Origin: Psychroflexus sp. ALD_RP9
GTDB taxonomy: Bacteria > Bacteroidota > Bacteroidia > Flavobacteriales > Flavobacteriaceae
Direction: 5' to 3'
Assembly: GCF_017311165.1 (NCBI RefSeq)
Contig: NZ_CP062973.1
Coordinates: 2,464,001 to 2,528,000, forward strand
DNA length: 64,000 nucleotides
The translations under genes were made by a program, and so were the position numbers. Under the pieces are notes generated by a model. That model saw nothing but the letters and a program-made list of their open reading frames with translations, was not told where the DNA came from and did no database searches. This document shows, piece after piece, positions 1 to 8,150 of the stretch (positions are counted from its first letter, which is position 1; every line of letters begins with the position of its first letter).

Positions 1-881
1 ATTAATGAACCAGATACACGTTTACGACCTAAAATAACAGATGCGCCGTGCATTGGTTCTAGTGGCTCTATTGCACCTACTAAGCACATGGTTTTATCTC
101 GTTTTAATAAAGTTAAATACGGATTCATATCGTGTTTTACGGGAATTGTATTCAATAAAAAATCAAAGCTGTTAGCATGATTTTTCATTTGTTGACTATC
201 TTCTGAAATCAAAACTTCGTGTGCACCTAATTTTTTGGCATCTTGAGCTTTGTCTTCAGATCTCGTGATCATTACAACATGAGCGCCAAGTGCATTAGCA
301 AATTTAATTCCCATATGGCCTAAACCACCTAAACCAACTACACCAACTTTGTCACCTTTTTTAACATTCCAATGGCGTAATGGCGACCAAGTCGTAATAC
401 CAGCACATAATAAAGGTGCAGTTGCTTTCAAATCTAAACTTTCAGGAACATTTAAGACGAAATGTTCATCAACAACAATTTCTTGAGAATATCCGCCAAA
501 TGTATGGCCGCCTAAATGTTTATCTTTACCATTATACGTACCAACCATTCCTTCTTCACAAAACTGTTCTAAATCATCTTGGCATGATGGACAACTTCTG
601 CATGAATCTACCATACAACCTACACCAACAGTTTGACCAATTTTAAATGCGGTCACATCATCGCCAATAGCTTCAACAGTTCCAATAATTTCATGACCTG
701 GTATAACAGGATATTTACTGCCACCCCAATCATTTCTCACGGTGTGAATATCACTATGACAAACACCACAAAAATCAATTTTAATTTTTACATCTTTCGG
801 ATTTAAATCTCTTCGTTCTATTTTTAATTCTTCTAATGCTGCATCTGAAGATTTAGCACCATAAGCTTTAATTGTTTTCAT
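1..881 (-). CDS. Zinc-dependent NAD(P) alcohol dehydrogenase, 3' end cut off
   Basis: Medium-chain, zinc-dependent alcohol dehydrogenase of the YahK/cinnamyl-alcohol type, oxidising or reducing alcohols and aldehydes with NAD(P). The reverse strand reads MKTIKAYGAK at the ATG at 881. It then shows the catalytic zinc segment CGVCHSDIHT, PGHEIIG, a structural zinc cluster with four cysteines (CRSCPSCQDDLEQFC region), and the nucleotide-binding glycines in VGLGGLGHMGIKFA. About 293 codons are present; the last part of the C-terminal domain lies beyond base 1. It has its own promoter just upstream and no partner gene in view. The family is certain, the substrate is not. Confidence 0.93.
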   Translation of the reverse strand, partial: MKTIKAYGAKSSDAALEELKIERRDLNPKDVKIKIDFCGVCHSDIHTVRNDWGGSKYPVIPGHEIIGTVEAIGDDVTAFKIGQTVGVGCMVDSCRSCPSCQDDLEQFCEEGMVGTYNGKDKHLGGHTFGGYSQEIVVDEHFVLNVPESLDLKATAPLLCAGITTWSPLRHWNVKKGDKVGVVGLGGLGHMGIKFANALGAHVVMITRSEDKAQDAKKLGAHEVLISEDSQQMKNHANSFDFLLNTIPVKHDMNPYLTLLKRDKTMCLVGAIEPLEPMHGASVILGRKRVSGSL

Positions 882-894
882 AAATTTTTTATTT

Positions 895-923
895 CAAAAC
901 TAAGGTTAAATCATTCTGAACAA
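895..923 (-). promoter_or_regulatory. Flavobacterial-type promoter of the alcohol dehydrogenase
   Basis: On the minus strand there is TTG (921-923), an 18-bp spacer, then TAGTTTTG (895-902), matching the Bacteroidota consensus TTG-N17-23-TAnnTTTG. It predicts a start near 890, a few bases ahead of the ATG at 881. Confidence 0.6.
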
Positions 924-999
924 TTCAAATTTTAAATTTTTGATATTTATTTAACTTTATTAATAAAGTCATCTTTAATCAAATGTTCAACTTTACAAT

Positions 1000-1344
1000 A
1001 TGATTTATAACAGTATTGTTTTATTGAATGCGTTTGCCTTTTTAGTTTATGGTTTAAGTTGTTTATTAACTACTAAAATGAAAGATGAGTTCAAGCGATT
1101 TGGGATACCTCAATTTAGAATTCTTACAGGAATTTTACAAGTTTTAGGTGGTCTAGGCTGTATTATCGGCTTTATTTGGCTTGACCAATTACTATTTATA
1201 TCGACTATTGGGCTGGCTATTTTAATGTTTAGTGGAATTATTGTTCGATTAAAGATTAAAGATGCTTTATTTGCAGCAATGCCAGCTTTAACCTTTTTCA
1301 TTTTAAATTTAATTATAGCTTACAAAACCTATATTTTATTATAA
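1000..1344 (+). CDS. Small four-helix membrane protein, DoxX-like
   Basis: A 114-residue, very hydrophobic protein with about four predicted membrane spans (residues roughly 2-22, 40-62, 64-84, 90-112). The short charged stretch TKMKDEFKRFGIPQFRILTG after the first helix resembles the DoxX-like family of small quinone-pathway or unknown-function membrane proteins. It is a single gene between divergent adh and convergent rluD, ending 2 bp before the rluD stop. The family assignment comes from topology and a few residues only; the function is unknown. Confidence 0.6.
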   Translation: MIYNSIVLLNAFAFLVYGLSCLLTTKMKDEFKRFGIPQFRILTGILQVLGGLGCIIGFIWLDQLLFISTIGLAILMFSGIIVRLKIKDALFAAMPALTFFILNLIIAYKTYILL

Positions 1345-1346
1345 AC

Positions 1347-2384
1347 TTAATTAGCGTTAATACTATTTTTAGCATAATTATGCCATTTTTCAATACACTG
1401 CTGCATATCTTTAGGTAAATCTGCTTCAAACTTTAAAAATGCTCCTGTAGTTGGGTGTTCAAACCCTAAGGTTTTAGCATGTAAGGCTTGACGTGGTAAA
1501 ATTTTAAAGCAATTATCTACAAACTGTTTGTATTTAGTAAAAGTTGTTCCTTTTAAAATTTTATCGCCACCGTAGCGCTCATCGTTAAATAACGTATGAC
1601 CGATGTGTTTCATATGCACACGAATTTGATGTGTACGACCCGTTTCTAATTGACAACTCACTAAAGTCACGTAACCTAAGCGTTCAATAACTTTATAATG
1701 CGTAATAGCTGGCTTACCTTGATCTGCGTCATCACCTTCAAAAACTATATTTTGTAGGCGATTTTTAGGATTACGACCAATATTACCTTCTACTCGACCT
1801 TCATCCTCTTTTATATTTCCCCACACAATAGCAACGTATTCACGTTCACTTGTTTTATTAAAAAATTGTTTTGAAAGATGCGTCATAGCTTTTTCTGTTT
1901 TGGCAACAACAAGCAAACCACTTGTATCTTTGTCAATTCTATGAACTAAACCTGGGCGATCACTAGAATTATTTGGTAGGTGGTCAAAGTGATAAACTAA
2001 CGCATTTATTAATGTTCCTGAATAATTTCCGTGACCTGTATGCACAACCATGCCAGCTGGTTTATTTACTACTAATAAATCATCATCTTCGAAAACTATA
2101 TCAAGCGGAATATTTTCTGGAGTAAGTAAATTTTCATAAGGTGGATAGCTCAACAATACCTTAACTTCATCAAAGGCTTTTACTTTATAATTTTGTTTAA
2201 CCGGTTTACCGTTTACGAAAATGTTGCCTTCTTTTGCTGCAGCTTGAATTTTATTTCGAGTGGCGTTTTCTATAAAATTCATTAAAAACTTATCTACTCT
2301 AAGTGGCTCTTGACCTGATGCTGCTGTAAAACTATGATGCTCAAATAAATCGTCGCTATCAATAACTTGATTGTCGTTTTGCAT
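1347..2384 (-). CDS. rluD: RluD-family 23S rRNA pseudouridine synthase
   Basis: Converts uridines in helix 69 of 23S rRNA to pseudouridine if it is a true RluD. The 345-residue protein has an N-terminal S4 RNA-binding domain (about residues 25-80, with VDKFLMNFIENATRNKIQ) and a catalytic domain with HRIDKDTSGLLVVAK at 148-162, where Asp151 is the expected nucleophile. Length and motif order fit RluD better than RluC or RluA. It lies 6 bp downstream of the PASTA gene, so the two are probably co-transcribed, an arrangement common in Bacteroidota. Confidence 0.9.
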   Translation of the reverse strand: MQNDNQVIDSDDLFEHHSFTAASGQEPLRVDKFLMNFIENATRNKIQAAAKEGNIFVNGKPVKQNYKVKAFDEVKVLLSYPPYENLLTPENIPLDIVFEDDDLLVVNKPAGMVVHTGHGNYSGTLINALVYHFDHLPNNSSDRPGLVHRIDKDTSGLLVVAKTEKAMTHLSKQFFNKTSEREYVAIVWGNIKEDEGRVEGNIGRNPKNRLQNIVFEGDDADQGKPAITHYKVIERLGYVTLVSCQLETGRTHQIRVHMKHIGHTLFNDERYGGDKILKGTTFTKYKQFVDNCFKILPRQALHAKTLGFEHPTTGAFLKFEADLPKDMQQCIEKWHNYAKNSINAN

Positions 2385-2390
2385 GTTAAA

Positions 2391-3002
2391 TTAAGGATTT
2401 ACAGTGTTGTTATTTAAGTCTTTAGCTTTATCAGTATCCTGACCATACTTTAAATTTCCGTCGCCTACAACAATATCGATAACACTTTTTTTAGGAAGTT
2501 TATCTCCTGATTTTAAAACTTGTCCATTATTCTGTAATTCTAAAACAGCTCCTTTAGCCATGTCGGGTTTTTCTATTGTATCGCCAATTTTAAATCCTCT
2601 TGCTAATAAACTAGGCTGGACTTGACGTAAGGTTTTTCTAATCAAGTTATCTGGAATTTCAACTTTTGCATAACCTGATGGATTTACTGTAAGATATATC
2701 TTTCTTTGCTCTTTTACCTTTTTTCCTGGCAATGGTGTTTGATCTAACACCGAAAATGGTGGATATTCAGGGTTAAAACTGGCAGAATCTAAAACTGTAT
2801 AGCGTAAATTCATCTCATCTAACTTCTTATCTACAATATTTAGGGACAGTTTTGATAAATTAGGAACTGTAATTGTATCACCATGATTGGTTGTAAATTT
2901 TAACCATTGTAAAGTACCAAATACAATAATCACTAGCGTAACAATAGCAATACCTAATTGTATAAGGAACTGTTTACTGAAAATGAATTTTAAAAGAGAC
3001 AT
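2391..3002 (-). CDS. Membrane-anchored PASTA-domain protein
   Basis: A 203-residue protein with one N-terminal membrane span (about residues 10-32, FLIQLGIAIVTLVIIVFG) followed by roughly two PASTA repeats facing the periplasm (VPNLSKLSLNIVDKKLDEMN and VEIPDNLIRKTLRQVQPSL). PASTA domains bind peptidoglycan or beta-lactam-like ligands. No kinase or transpeptidase domain is attached, so this is the small stand-alone form found beside rluD in Flavobacteriia. A -7 box TATATTTG (minus strand, 3018-3025) sits just upstream of the start, but no clear TTG box accompanies it. The C-terminal tail is Asn-rich and probably disordered. Confidence 0.8.
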   Translation of the reverse strand: MSLLKFIFSKQFLIQLGIAIVTLVIIVFGTLQWLKFTTNHGDTITVPNLSKLSLNIVDKKLDEMNLRYTVLDSASFNPEYPPFSVLDQTPLPGKKVKEQRKIYLTVNPSGYAKVEIPDNLIRKTLRQVQPSLLARGFKIGDTIEKPDMAKGAVLELQNNGQVLKSGDKLPKKSVIDIVVGDGNLKYGQDTDKAKDLNNNTVNP

Positions 3003-3044
3003 TTATTAATTTTTAAGCAAATATACATATTAAAAAAGCATAAA

Positions 3045-3077
3045 AAAATCGGTAAAACATATGGTTTTACCGATTTT
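3045..3077 (-). terminator. Rho-independent terminator after the ferredoxin gene
   Basis: A 14-bp perfect inverted repeat (AAAATCGGTAAAAC and its complement, 3045-3058 and 3064-3077) with a 5-nt loop. On the minus strand it is followed by a run of U, 20 bp beyond the ferredoxin stop. Confidence 0.85.
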
Positions 3078-3098
3078 AAGAACTTATAATTCAATTTC

Positions 3099-3455
<357 letters not shown>

Positions 3456-3474
3456 TTATTTATGTAGTTTTGTT

Positions 3475-3505
3475 CAAAAATAACCACAAACAAGCTGAAA
3501 AACAA
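3475..3505 (-). promoter_or_regulatory. Promoter of the ferredoxin gene
   Basis: Minus strand TTG (3503-3505), a 20-bp spacer, then TATTTTTG (3475-3482), a full match to the Bacteroidota housekeeping promoter. The predicted 5' UTR is about 20 nt. Confidence 0.65.
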
Positions 3506-3510
3506 ACTCT

Positions 3511-4554
3511 ATGTCTTTAGATGATAAAAAAAAGGCGTTAATTGACTTAAGTCAGTTTCTTCAAAATCATATTAATGAAGTTAAAAGTAACTCTGAAATT
3601 GATTTACATCATAAGTTAAATGAAGCAATTGAGCTAAGTCAACAACATAACACTTGGTTTACTAATGAATTCATTTACAAATCATTATCAAGCTGGTCTA
3701 AAGCATTAAATGAAATAAATTTAAAAACTTGGTTATCTAATTATAATCTTGAAGATTTAAACCCAAACTCTCATGTGGTTGCCATTATTTGCGCTGGTAA
3801 TATTCCTCTTGTTGGTTTTCATGATTGCTTGTGTGGGTTAATAACTGGTCATAATTTAATTATAAAATATTCTAGTAAAGATCAATTCTTACTTCGGTTT
3901 ATGGTTGATTTTTTACTCAACACTGGAGCGTTTTCTTCTCAGGTTATATTTACTGATGGTCAATTAAATAATTTTGATGCTGTAATTGCTACAGGAAGTA
4001 ATAATACATCACGTTATTTTGAATATTATTTTAGAAATAAAGCAAGTATCATTCGGAAAAATAGAAATTCTGTAGCTGTATTAACTGGCCAAGAAACTTC
4101 TTCAGAATTAGAAAAATTAGGCCAAGACATTTTTTCATATTTTGGTTTAGGTTGTCGTAATGTTTCAAAATTATATGTTCCTGAAAATTACGATTTTAAA
4201 CATTTTTTCGAATCGATTTATAAATTTTCAGATATTATTAATCACCACAAATACGCAAATAACTACGACTACAATAAAGCTGTATATTTAATGAGTGATA
4301 TAAAATTATTTGATAACAATTTTATAATATTAAAACATGATACCGGCTTCAGCTCGCCTATTGCCTGCTTGTTTTATGAGTATTATTCCGATGAAAATCA
4401 ACTTGTTGAAGAACTTCAACAAAAAGAAAGTCAGTTGCAATGTGTAGTCGGAAACACAGCATCTTGCACAGTTAGATTTGGCGAAACACAATCTCCAGAA
4501 TTATGGGATTATGCCGATGGCATTGATACGATGAATTTTTTACTAAATTTATAG
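3511..4554 (+). CDS. LuxC-like acyl-CoA reductase
   Basis: A 347-residue protein of the LuxC / long-chain acyl-CoA reductase family, which reduces fatty acyl-CoA to an aldehyde with NADPH. Visible features are the aldehyde-dehydrogenase-like region with AIICAGNIPLVGFHDCLCGL near residue 90, the KYSSKD segment, and the FSYFGLGCRNVSKLYVP block holding the expected catalytic cysteine near residue 217. There are no luxD or luxE partners; it heads a tight serC-serA-rlpA cluster, 23 bp ahead of serC. The physiological role of this Bacteroidota version is not established; wax ester or aldehyde formation is one possibility. Confidence 0.8.
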   Translation: MSLDDKKKALIDLSQFLQNHINEVKSNSEIDLHHKLNEAIELSQQHNTWFTNEFIYKSLSSWSKALNEINLKTWLSNYNLEDLNPNSHVVAIICAGNIPLVGFHDCLCGLITGHNLIIKYSSKDQFLLRFMVDFLLNTGAFSSQVIFTDGQLNNFDAVIATGSNNTSRYFEYYFRNKASIIRKNRNSVAVLTGQETSSELEKLGQDIFSYFGLGCRNVSKLYVPENYDFKHFFESIYKFSDIINHHKYANNYDYNKAVYLMSDIKLFDNNFIILKHDTGFSSPIACLFYEYYSDENQLVEELQQKESQLQCVVGNTASCTVRFGETQSPELWDYADGIDTMNFLLNL

Positions 4555-4577
4555 GCTTAAAAAGAAAGAAACATATT

Positions 4578-5645
4578 ATGAATCGACCTCACAATTTCAG
4601 TGCTGGACCTTGTATTTTACCGCTTGAAGTATTTGAAAAGGCCTCACAATCAGTCATTGACCTAGATCTTTCTGGTTTATCTATTCTTGAAATTTCGCAT
4701 CGTAGTCCTGCTTTTGTTAAAATTATGGAACGTGCTCAAGATTTGGCATTATCGCTTACTGGACTTCAAAATAAGGGTTATAAAGCTTTATTCCTGCAAG
4801 GTGGAGCAAGCCTTCAGTTTTTAATGACGACTTACAACTTGCTTGAAAAAAAGGCCGCCTATCTCGATACAGGAACATGGTCTTCAAAAGCCATCAAAGA
4901 AGCTAAACTGTTTGGAGAAATTGATGTTATTGCTAGCTCTCAAGATAAGAATTATAATTATATTCCTAAAAACTATAAAATTACTGAAGACTATGATTAT
5001 GTGCACTGCACAAGCAATAACACAATCTTTGGCACACAAATTAAACACTTCCCTTCTACTTCATCGCCGTTGGTTTGTGATATGAGTAGTGATATTTTTT
5101 CTCGTGAAATCGATTTTTCAGCATTTGATTTAATTTATGCTGGTGCTCAAAAAAATATGGGGCCTGCTGGTGCTACTTTAGTTTTAGTTAAAGAATCAAT
5201 TTTAGGGAAAGTAACACGTCAAATACCATCTATGCTTAATTATCAAACCATGATTAGTAAAGATAGTATGTTTAATACGCCACCAGTATTTTCAGTTTAT
5301 GTTTCAATGCTCAATTTAGAGTGGCTTGAACGCAATGGCGGAATTAAAGCTATAGAAGAAAAAAATAAAGTGAAGGCTGAAATGATTTATACTGAAATAG
5401 ACCGAAATCCTTTATTTAACGGTTTTGCTGAAGTTGAAGATCGATCGATGATGAATGCGACCTTTAATTTAACAGATGATAAATTGAAGTCTAAATTTAA
5501 TGACTTAGCCCAAAAGCACCAATTAAATGGCATCAACGGCCACAGAAGCGTCGGCGGCTATCGCGCTTCTATGTACAATGCTCTACCTTTAGAAAGTGTT
5601 GAAGCACTAGTTAATGCCATGAAAACTTTAGAAAAAATAGCTTAA
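4578..5645 (+). CDS. serC: Phosphoserine aminotransferase
   Basis: PLP enzyme that makes 3-phosphoserine from 3-phosphohydroxypyruvate and glutamate, in serine (and often PLP) biosynthesis. The 355-residue protein starts NFSAGPCILP, carries GGASLQF near residue 76, and has the PLP lysine in YAGAQKNMGPAG near residue 194. The C-terminal GHRSVGGYRASMYNA block is diagnostic of SerC. It lies between the reductase and serA in a likely operon. Confidence 0.97.
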   Translation: MNRPHNFSAGPCILPLEVFEKASQSVIDLDLSGLSILEISHRSPAFVKIMERAQDLALSLTGLQNKGYKALFLQGGASLQFLMTTYNLLEKKAAYLDTGTWSSKAIKEAKLFGEIDVIASSQDKNYNYIPKNYKITEDYDYVHCTSNNTIFGTQIKHFPSTSSPLVCDMSSDIFSREIDFSAFDLIYAGAQKNMGPAGATLVLVKESILGKVTRQIPSMLNYQTMISKDSMFNTPPVFSVYVSMLNLEWLERNGGIKAIEEKNKVKAEMIYTEIDRNPLFNGFAEVEDRSMMNATFNLTDDKLKSKFNDLAQKHQLNGINGHRSVGGYRASMYNALPLESVEALVNAMKTLEKIA

Positions 5646-5678
5646 TAGCTTTTAAAGAATAAAATATAATTTAAATAT

Positions 5679-6638
5679 ATGAACATATTAGCAAATGATG
5701 GCATATCAAAATCTGGTGTTGATAAGCTTGAAACCAGCAATTTTAAGGTTTTCCAAACTAAAGTTGCTCAAGAACAATTAGCCAACTTTATTAACAATAA
5801 TAACATCGAAGTTATTTTAGTAAGAAGTGCAACTAAAGTTCGTAAAGAATTAATTGACCAGTGCCCTAACCTTAAAATTATTGGACGTGGTGGTGTTGGC
5901 TTAGACAATATTGATGTTGATTATGCTAAATCAAAACATATTGAAGTTATAAATACACCAGCAGCTTCTTCAGAAAGTGTTGCCGAACTCGTAATTGGTC
6001 ATGCCTTAAGCTGTTTACGTTTTTTAAAGGATGCCAATCGCGCAATGCCTCTTGAAGGTGACCAAAATTTTAAAGCGCTGAAAAAAAATTATGCTGGAGG
6101 ACTAGAATTAAAAGGCAAAACCATGGGAATTGTTGGTTTTGGTAGAATTGGTCAAACTGTTGCTAAAAAAGCTATTGGACTAGGAATGCATGTGATAGCG
6201 TATGATAAATTTATAGAAGAGACAAATATTAAAATTGAATTCTTCGATGGTCAATCGCTTAATTTTAATATAAAAACCTCAAGTTTTGAAGAGCTTTTAA
6301 AATCTTCTGATATTATAACGCTTCATGTACCATCTCAAAACGATTATATTTTAGGAAAAGCTGAATTTGAAAAAATGAAATCAACCGCGGGAATTATTAA
6401 TACAGCTCGTGGTGGAGTTATAGACGAGTTTGCTTTAGTTGAAGCTTTAAATAATTCTAAAATAGCGTTCGGTGCCTTAGATGTTTTCGAAAAAGAGCCA
6501 ACACCAGAAATTGCTTTATTAATGCAAGATAAATTGTCCTTAAGTCCACATATTGGCGGTGCTACGATTGAAGCTCAATCCAGAATTGGTGAAGAATTAG
6601 CAGAACAAATCATTGAAATTTATAATTCAAAAAAATGA
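5679..6638 (+). CDS. serA: D-3-phosphoglycerate dehydrogenase, short form
   Basis: First step of serine synthesis: 3-phosphoglycerate to 3-phosphohydroxypyruvate with NAD. The 319-residue D-2-hydroxyacid dehydrogenase has GRGGVGLDNIDV (about 73-84), the nucleotide fold GIVGFGRIGQTVAKKA (about 151-166), TARGGVIDE and the catalytic histidine in LSPHIGGAT. It lacks the ACT regulatory domain of the E. coli enzyme, as is usual in Bacteroidota. Adjacency to serC supports SerA over other hydroxyacid dehydrogenases. Its stop overlaps the rlpA start by 4 bp. Confidence 0.93.
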   Translation: MNILANDGISKSGVDKLETSNFKVFQTKVAQEQLANFINNNNIEVILVRSATKVRKELIDQCPNLKIIGRGGVGLDNIDVDYAKSKHIEVINTPAASSESVAELVIGHALSCLRFLKDANRAMPLEGDQNFKALKKNYAGGLELKGKTMGIVGFGRIGQTVAKKAIGLGMHVIAYDKFIEETNIKIEFFDGQSLNFNIKTSSFEELLKSSDIITLHVPSQNDYILGKAEFEKMKSTAGIINTARGGVIDEFALVEALNNSKIAFGALDVFEKEPTPEIALLMQDKLSLSPHIGGATIEAQSRIGEELAEQIIEIYNSKK

Positions 6639-7363
6639 AGCAACTCACTTTAATTTTATGCTTTGCTTTGTTTCAAATTGGTTTTTCTCAGATTCAAACT
6701 GGCAAAGCTTCGTTTTACGCAGATAAATTTGAGGGTCGTCAAACGGCGAGTGGCGAAATTTATACACATAACAAAGCAACTGCAGCTCACCGTAAATTAG
6801 CATTTGGCACTAAAGTACGCGTTACTAATTTAGCTAATAATAAAAGTGTTATCGTGGTTATCAACGATCGCGGGCCATTTATACGTGGTCGGATTATAGA
6901 TTTATCAAAATCTGCTGCACAGATTTTAGGTTTTGTTGGTAGTGGTGTTGCTGATGTAAATGTAGAAGTTTTAAGCAATAATGCTTCACAAACTGAAATC
7001 ACTAAAACTTCTCAATCAACTCCAGCAACTTCAACTGATACAGAAGCTCCTAATCGAATTACGTCAACGGCTATAAATAACTATAGTTCATCTGACTTTT
7101 ACTCACTTAAAGTTAATCAAATTCAACCTGACTTTATCGGTGTTCAAATTGGAAGTTTTAAAGAAATGGCAAACCTGATTCGAATGGCTGACCGATTAAA
7201 ATTAAGTTATAATGAATCTGTAACGGTGCAAGTTAAAACCGTTAATGAAACACGTTTATACTCACTTATTTTAGGTAATTTTGGCAATCGATTAGCAGCA
7301 GAACGCTTTATTAAAAAAATTAGTAAAGATTATCCAGATGCGTTTATTGTAGATATGCAGTAA
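6635..7363 (+). CDS. rlpA: RlpA-like septal lytic transglycosylase with SPOR domain
   Basis: Exported cell-wall enzyme of 242 residues. It has a signal peptide (MKQLTLILCFALFQIGFSQ), then the double-psi beta-barrel RlpA domain (GKASFYADKFEGRQTASGE, with VVINDRGPFIRGRIIDLS), a Ser/Thr-rich linker, and a C-terminal SPOR domain (about residues 165-242) that binds denuded glycan strands at the septum. It starts in an ATGA overlap with serA, so translation is probably coupled, although the products are functionally unrelated. Confidence 0.9.
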   Translation: MKQLTLILCFALFQIGFSQIQTGKASFYADKFEGRQTASGEIYTHNKATAAHRKLAFGTKVRVTNLANNKSVIVVINDRGPFIRGRIIDLSKSAAQILGFVGSGVADVNVEVLSNNASQTEITKTSQSTPATSTDTEAPNRITSTAINNYSSSDFYSLKVNQIQPDFIGVQIGSFKEMANLIRMADRLKLSYNESVTVQVKTVNETRLYSLILGNFGNRLAAERFIKKISKDYPDAFIVDMQ

Positions 7364-7377
7364 ACCAAATGATAAAT

Positions 7378-7400
7378 AATTTCGTATCTATTACGAAATT
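7378..7400 (+). terminator. Hairpin after rlpA, possible weak terminator
   Basis: Nine-bp perfect inverted repeat AATTTCGTA / TACGAAATT with a 5-nt loop, between rlpA and the next gene. There is no good U run after it, so it may instead be a processing or partial termination site. Confidence 0.4.
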
Positions 7401-7415
7401 TCACTTTAGTTGTTT

Positions 7416-7730
7416 ATGAAAAAATTAAAAGAAAAATGGGGCATCAACTCTAATTTTCAGTTTATAATGATCCTCGTTGGTTTTTCAATCACTGGTTCGT
7501 TATCAGCTTATTTAGCTGGCCCAATTTTAAATTATATTGGTTTACAAAAATCAAATTTCGAGAATATTTCATTTGGAGTCGTTTTATATTACATTTTACG
7601 AATCTTGTTTATTTTTCCTGTTTATCAAATTTTACTCGTAGTTGTTGGCGCTGTAATTGGTCAATTTAAATTCTTTTGGAATTTCGAAAAGAAAATGCTG
7701 TGCCGTTTAGGTCTAAAACATTTTTGTTAA
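7416..7730 (+). CDS. Small membrane protein, DUF6787-like
   Basis: A 104-residue protein starting MKKLKEKWGINSNFQF, with two membrane spans (about residues 14-36 and 58-80) and a basic C-terminus with cysteines. The pattern KLKEKWGI...FQ..MI...F.ITGS...Y...PIL...G resembles the Flavobacteriia family I know as DUF6787. A TTG two codons upstream (7410) is in frame, but the ATG at 7416 is the natural start. Function unknown. Confidence 0.65.
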   Translation: MKKLKEKWGINSNFQFIMILVGFSITGSLSAYLAGPILNYIGLQKSNFENISFGVVLYYILRILFIFPVYQILLVVVGAVIGQFKFFWNFEKKMLCRLGLKHFC

Positions 7731-7790
7731 TAAGTGATTAATTTCATAGAACTCATGTAACTTTTTATTAAAATTGCAGTCTAACTATTA

Positions 7791-8099
7791 ATGAATTTAA
7801 TTAAAGCGACATATTCAATTATTTTTGCTCTTTTACTACTATCCAGTAGTACAAATTTTCATGCTTTATCACATTTATTGGAAAGTGATGATTTAGACAA
7901 CATTGAGCATTGTGACACATGTGATGAATTTACATATTCACAAGTTGAAAAAAGCTTTATTATTCAACCTTCAGTTGAAGCCCATACACATAACACTTAC
8001 GTTTCTGCAGCTTTAGATTTATTTAAAAACACTTCAGTTTCTGTAAGCTTAAAGCAATCTGGTCAATTTTATAATAAACCTCCGCCGACTTTTAGTTAA
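7791..8099 (+). CDS. Small secreted His/Cys protein ahead of a TonB receptor
   Basis: A 102-residue protein with a signal peptide (about residues 1-25). The mature part carries possible metal ligands: FHALSHL, HCDTCDEF near residue 40 and a later HTHN. It ends in NKPPPTFS. I do not recognise a named family with certainty; the layout (signal peptide, H...H, CxxC, proline pair at the very end) resembles DUF2946-type proteins encoded beside metal-related TonB receptors in other phyla. It lies 51 bp upstream of the receptor gene and has a partner of similar layout on the other side, so a role in periplasmic metal handling is inferred. Confidence 0.6.
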   Translation: MNLIKATYSIIFALLLLSSSTNFHALSHLLESDDLDNIEHCDTCDEFTYSQVEKSFIIQPSVEAHTHNTYVSAALDLFKNTSVSVSLKQSGQFYNKPPPTFS

Positions 8100-8150
8100 A
8101 CCACACCGACCTAGTGTCTAACCACAAATGTGTTTTAATTATAAGTTGTA

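Noticed and set aside
416..646. Plus-strand frame opposite the alcohol dehydrogenase
   Set aside because: Antisense shadow; the minus strand carries an intact zinc dehydrogenase with all motifs.
2391..3002. PASTA protein as a penicillin-binding protein or Ser/Thr kinase fragment
   Set aside because: It has its own start, membrane anchor and stop, and no catalytic domain remnant is nearby.
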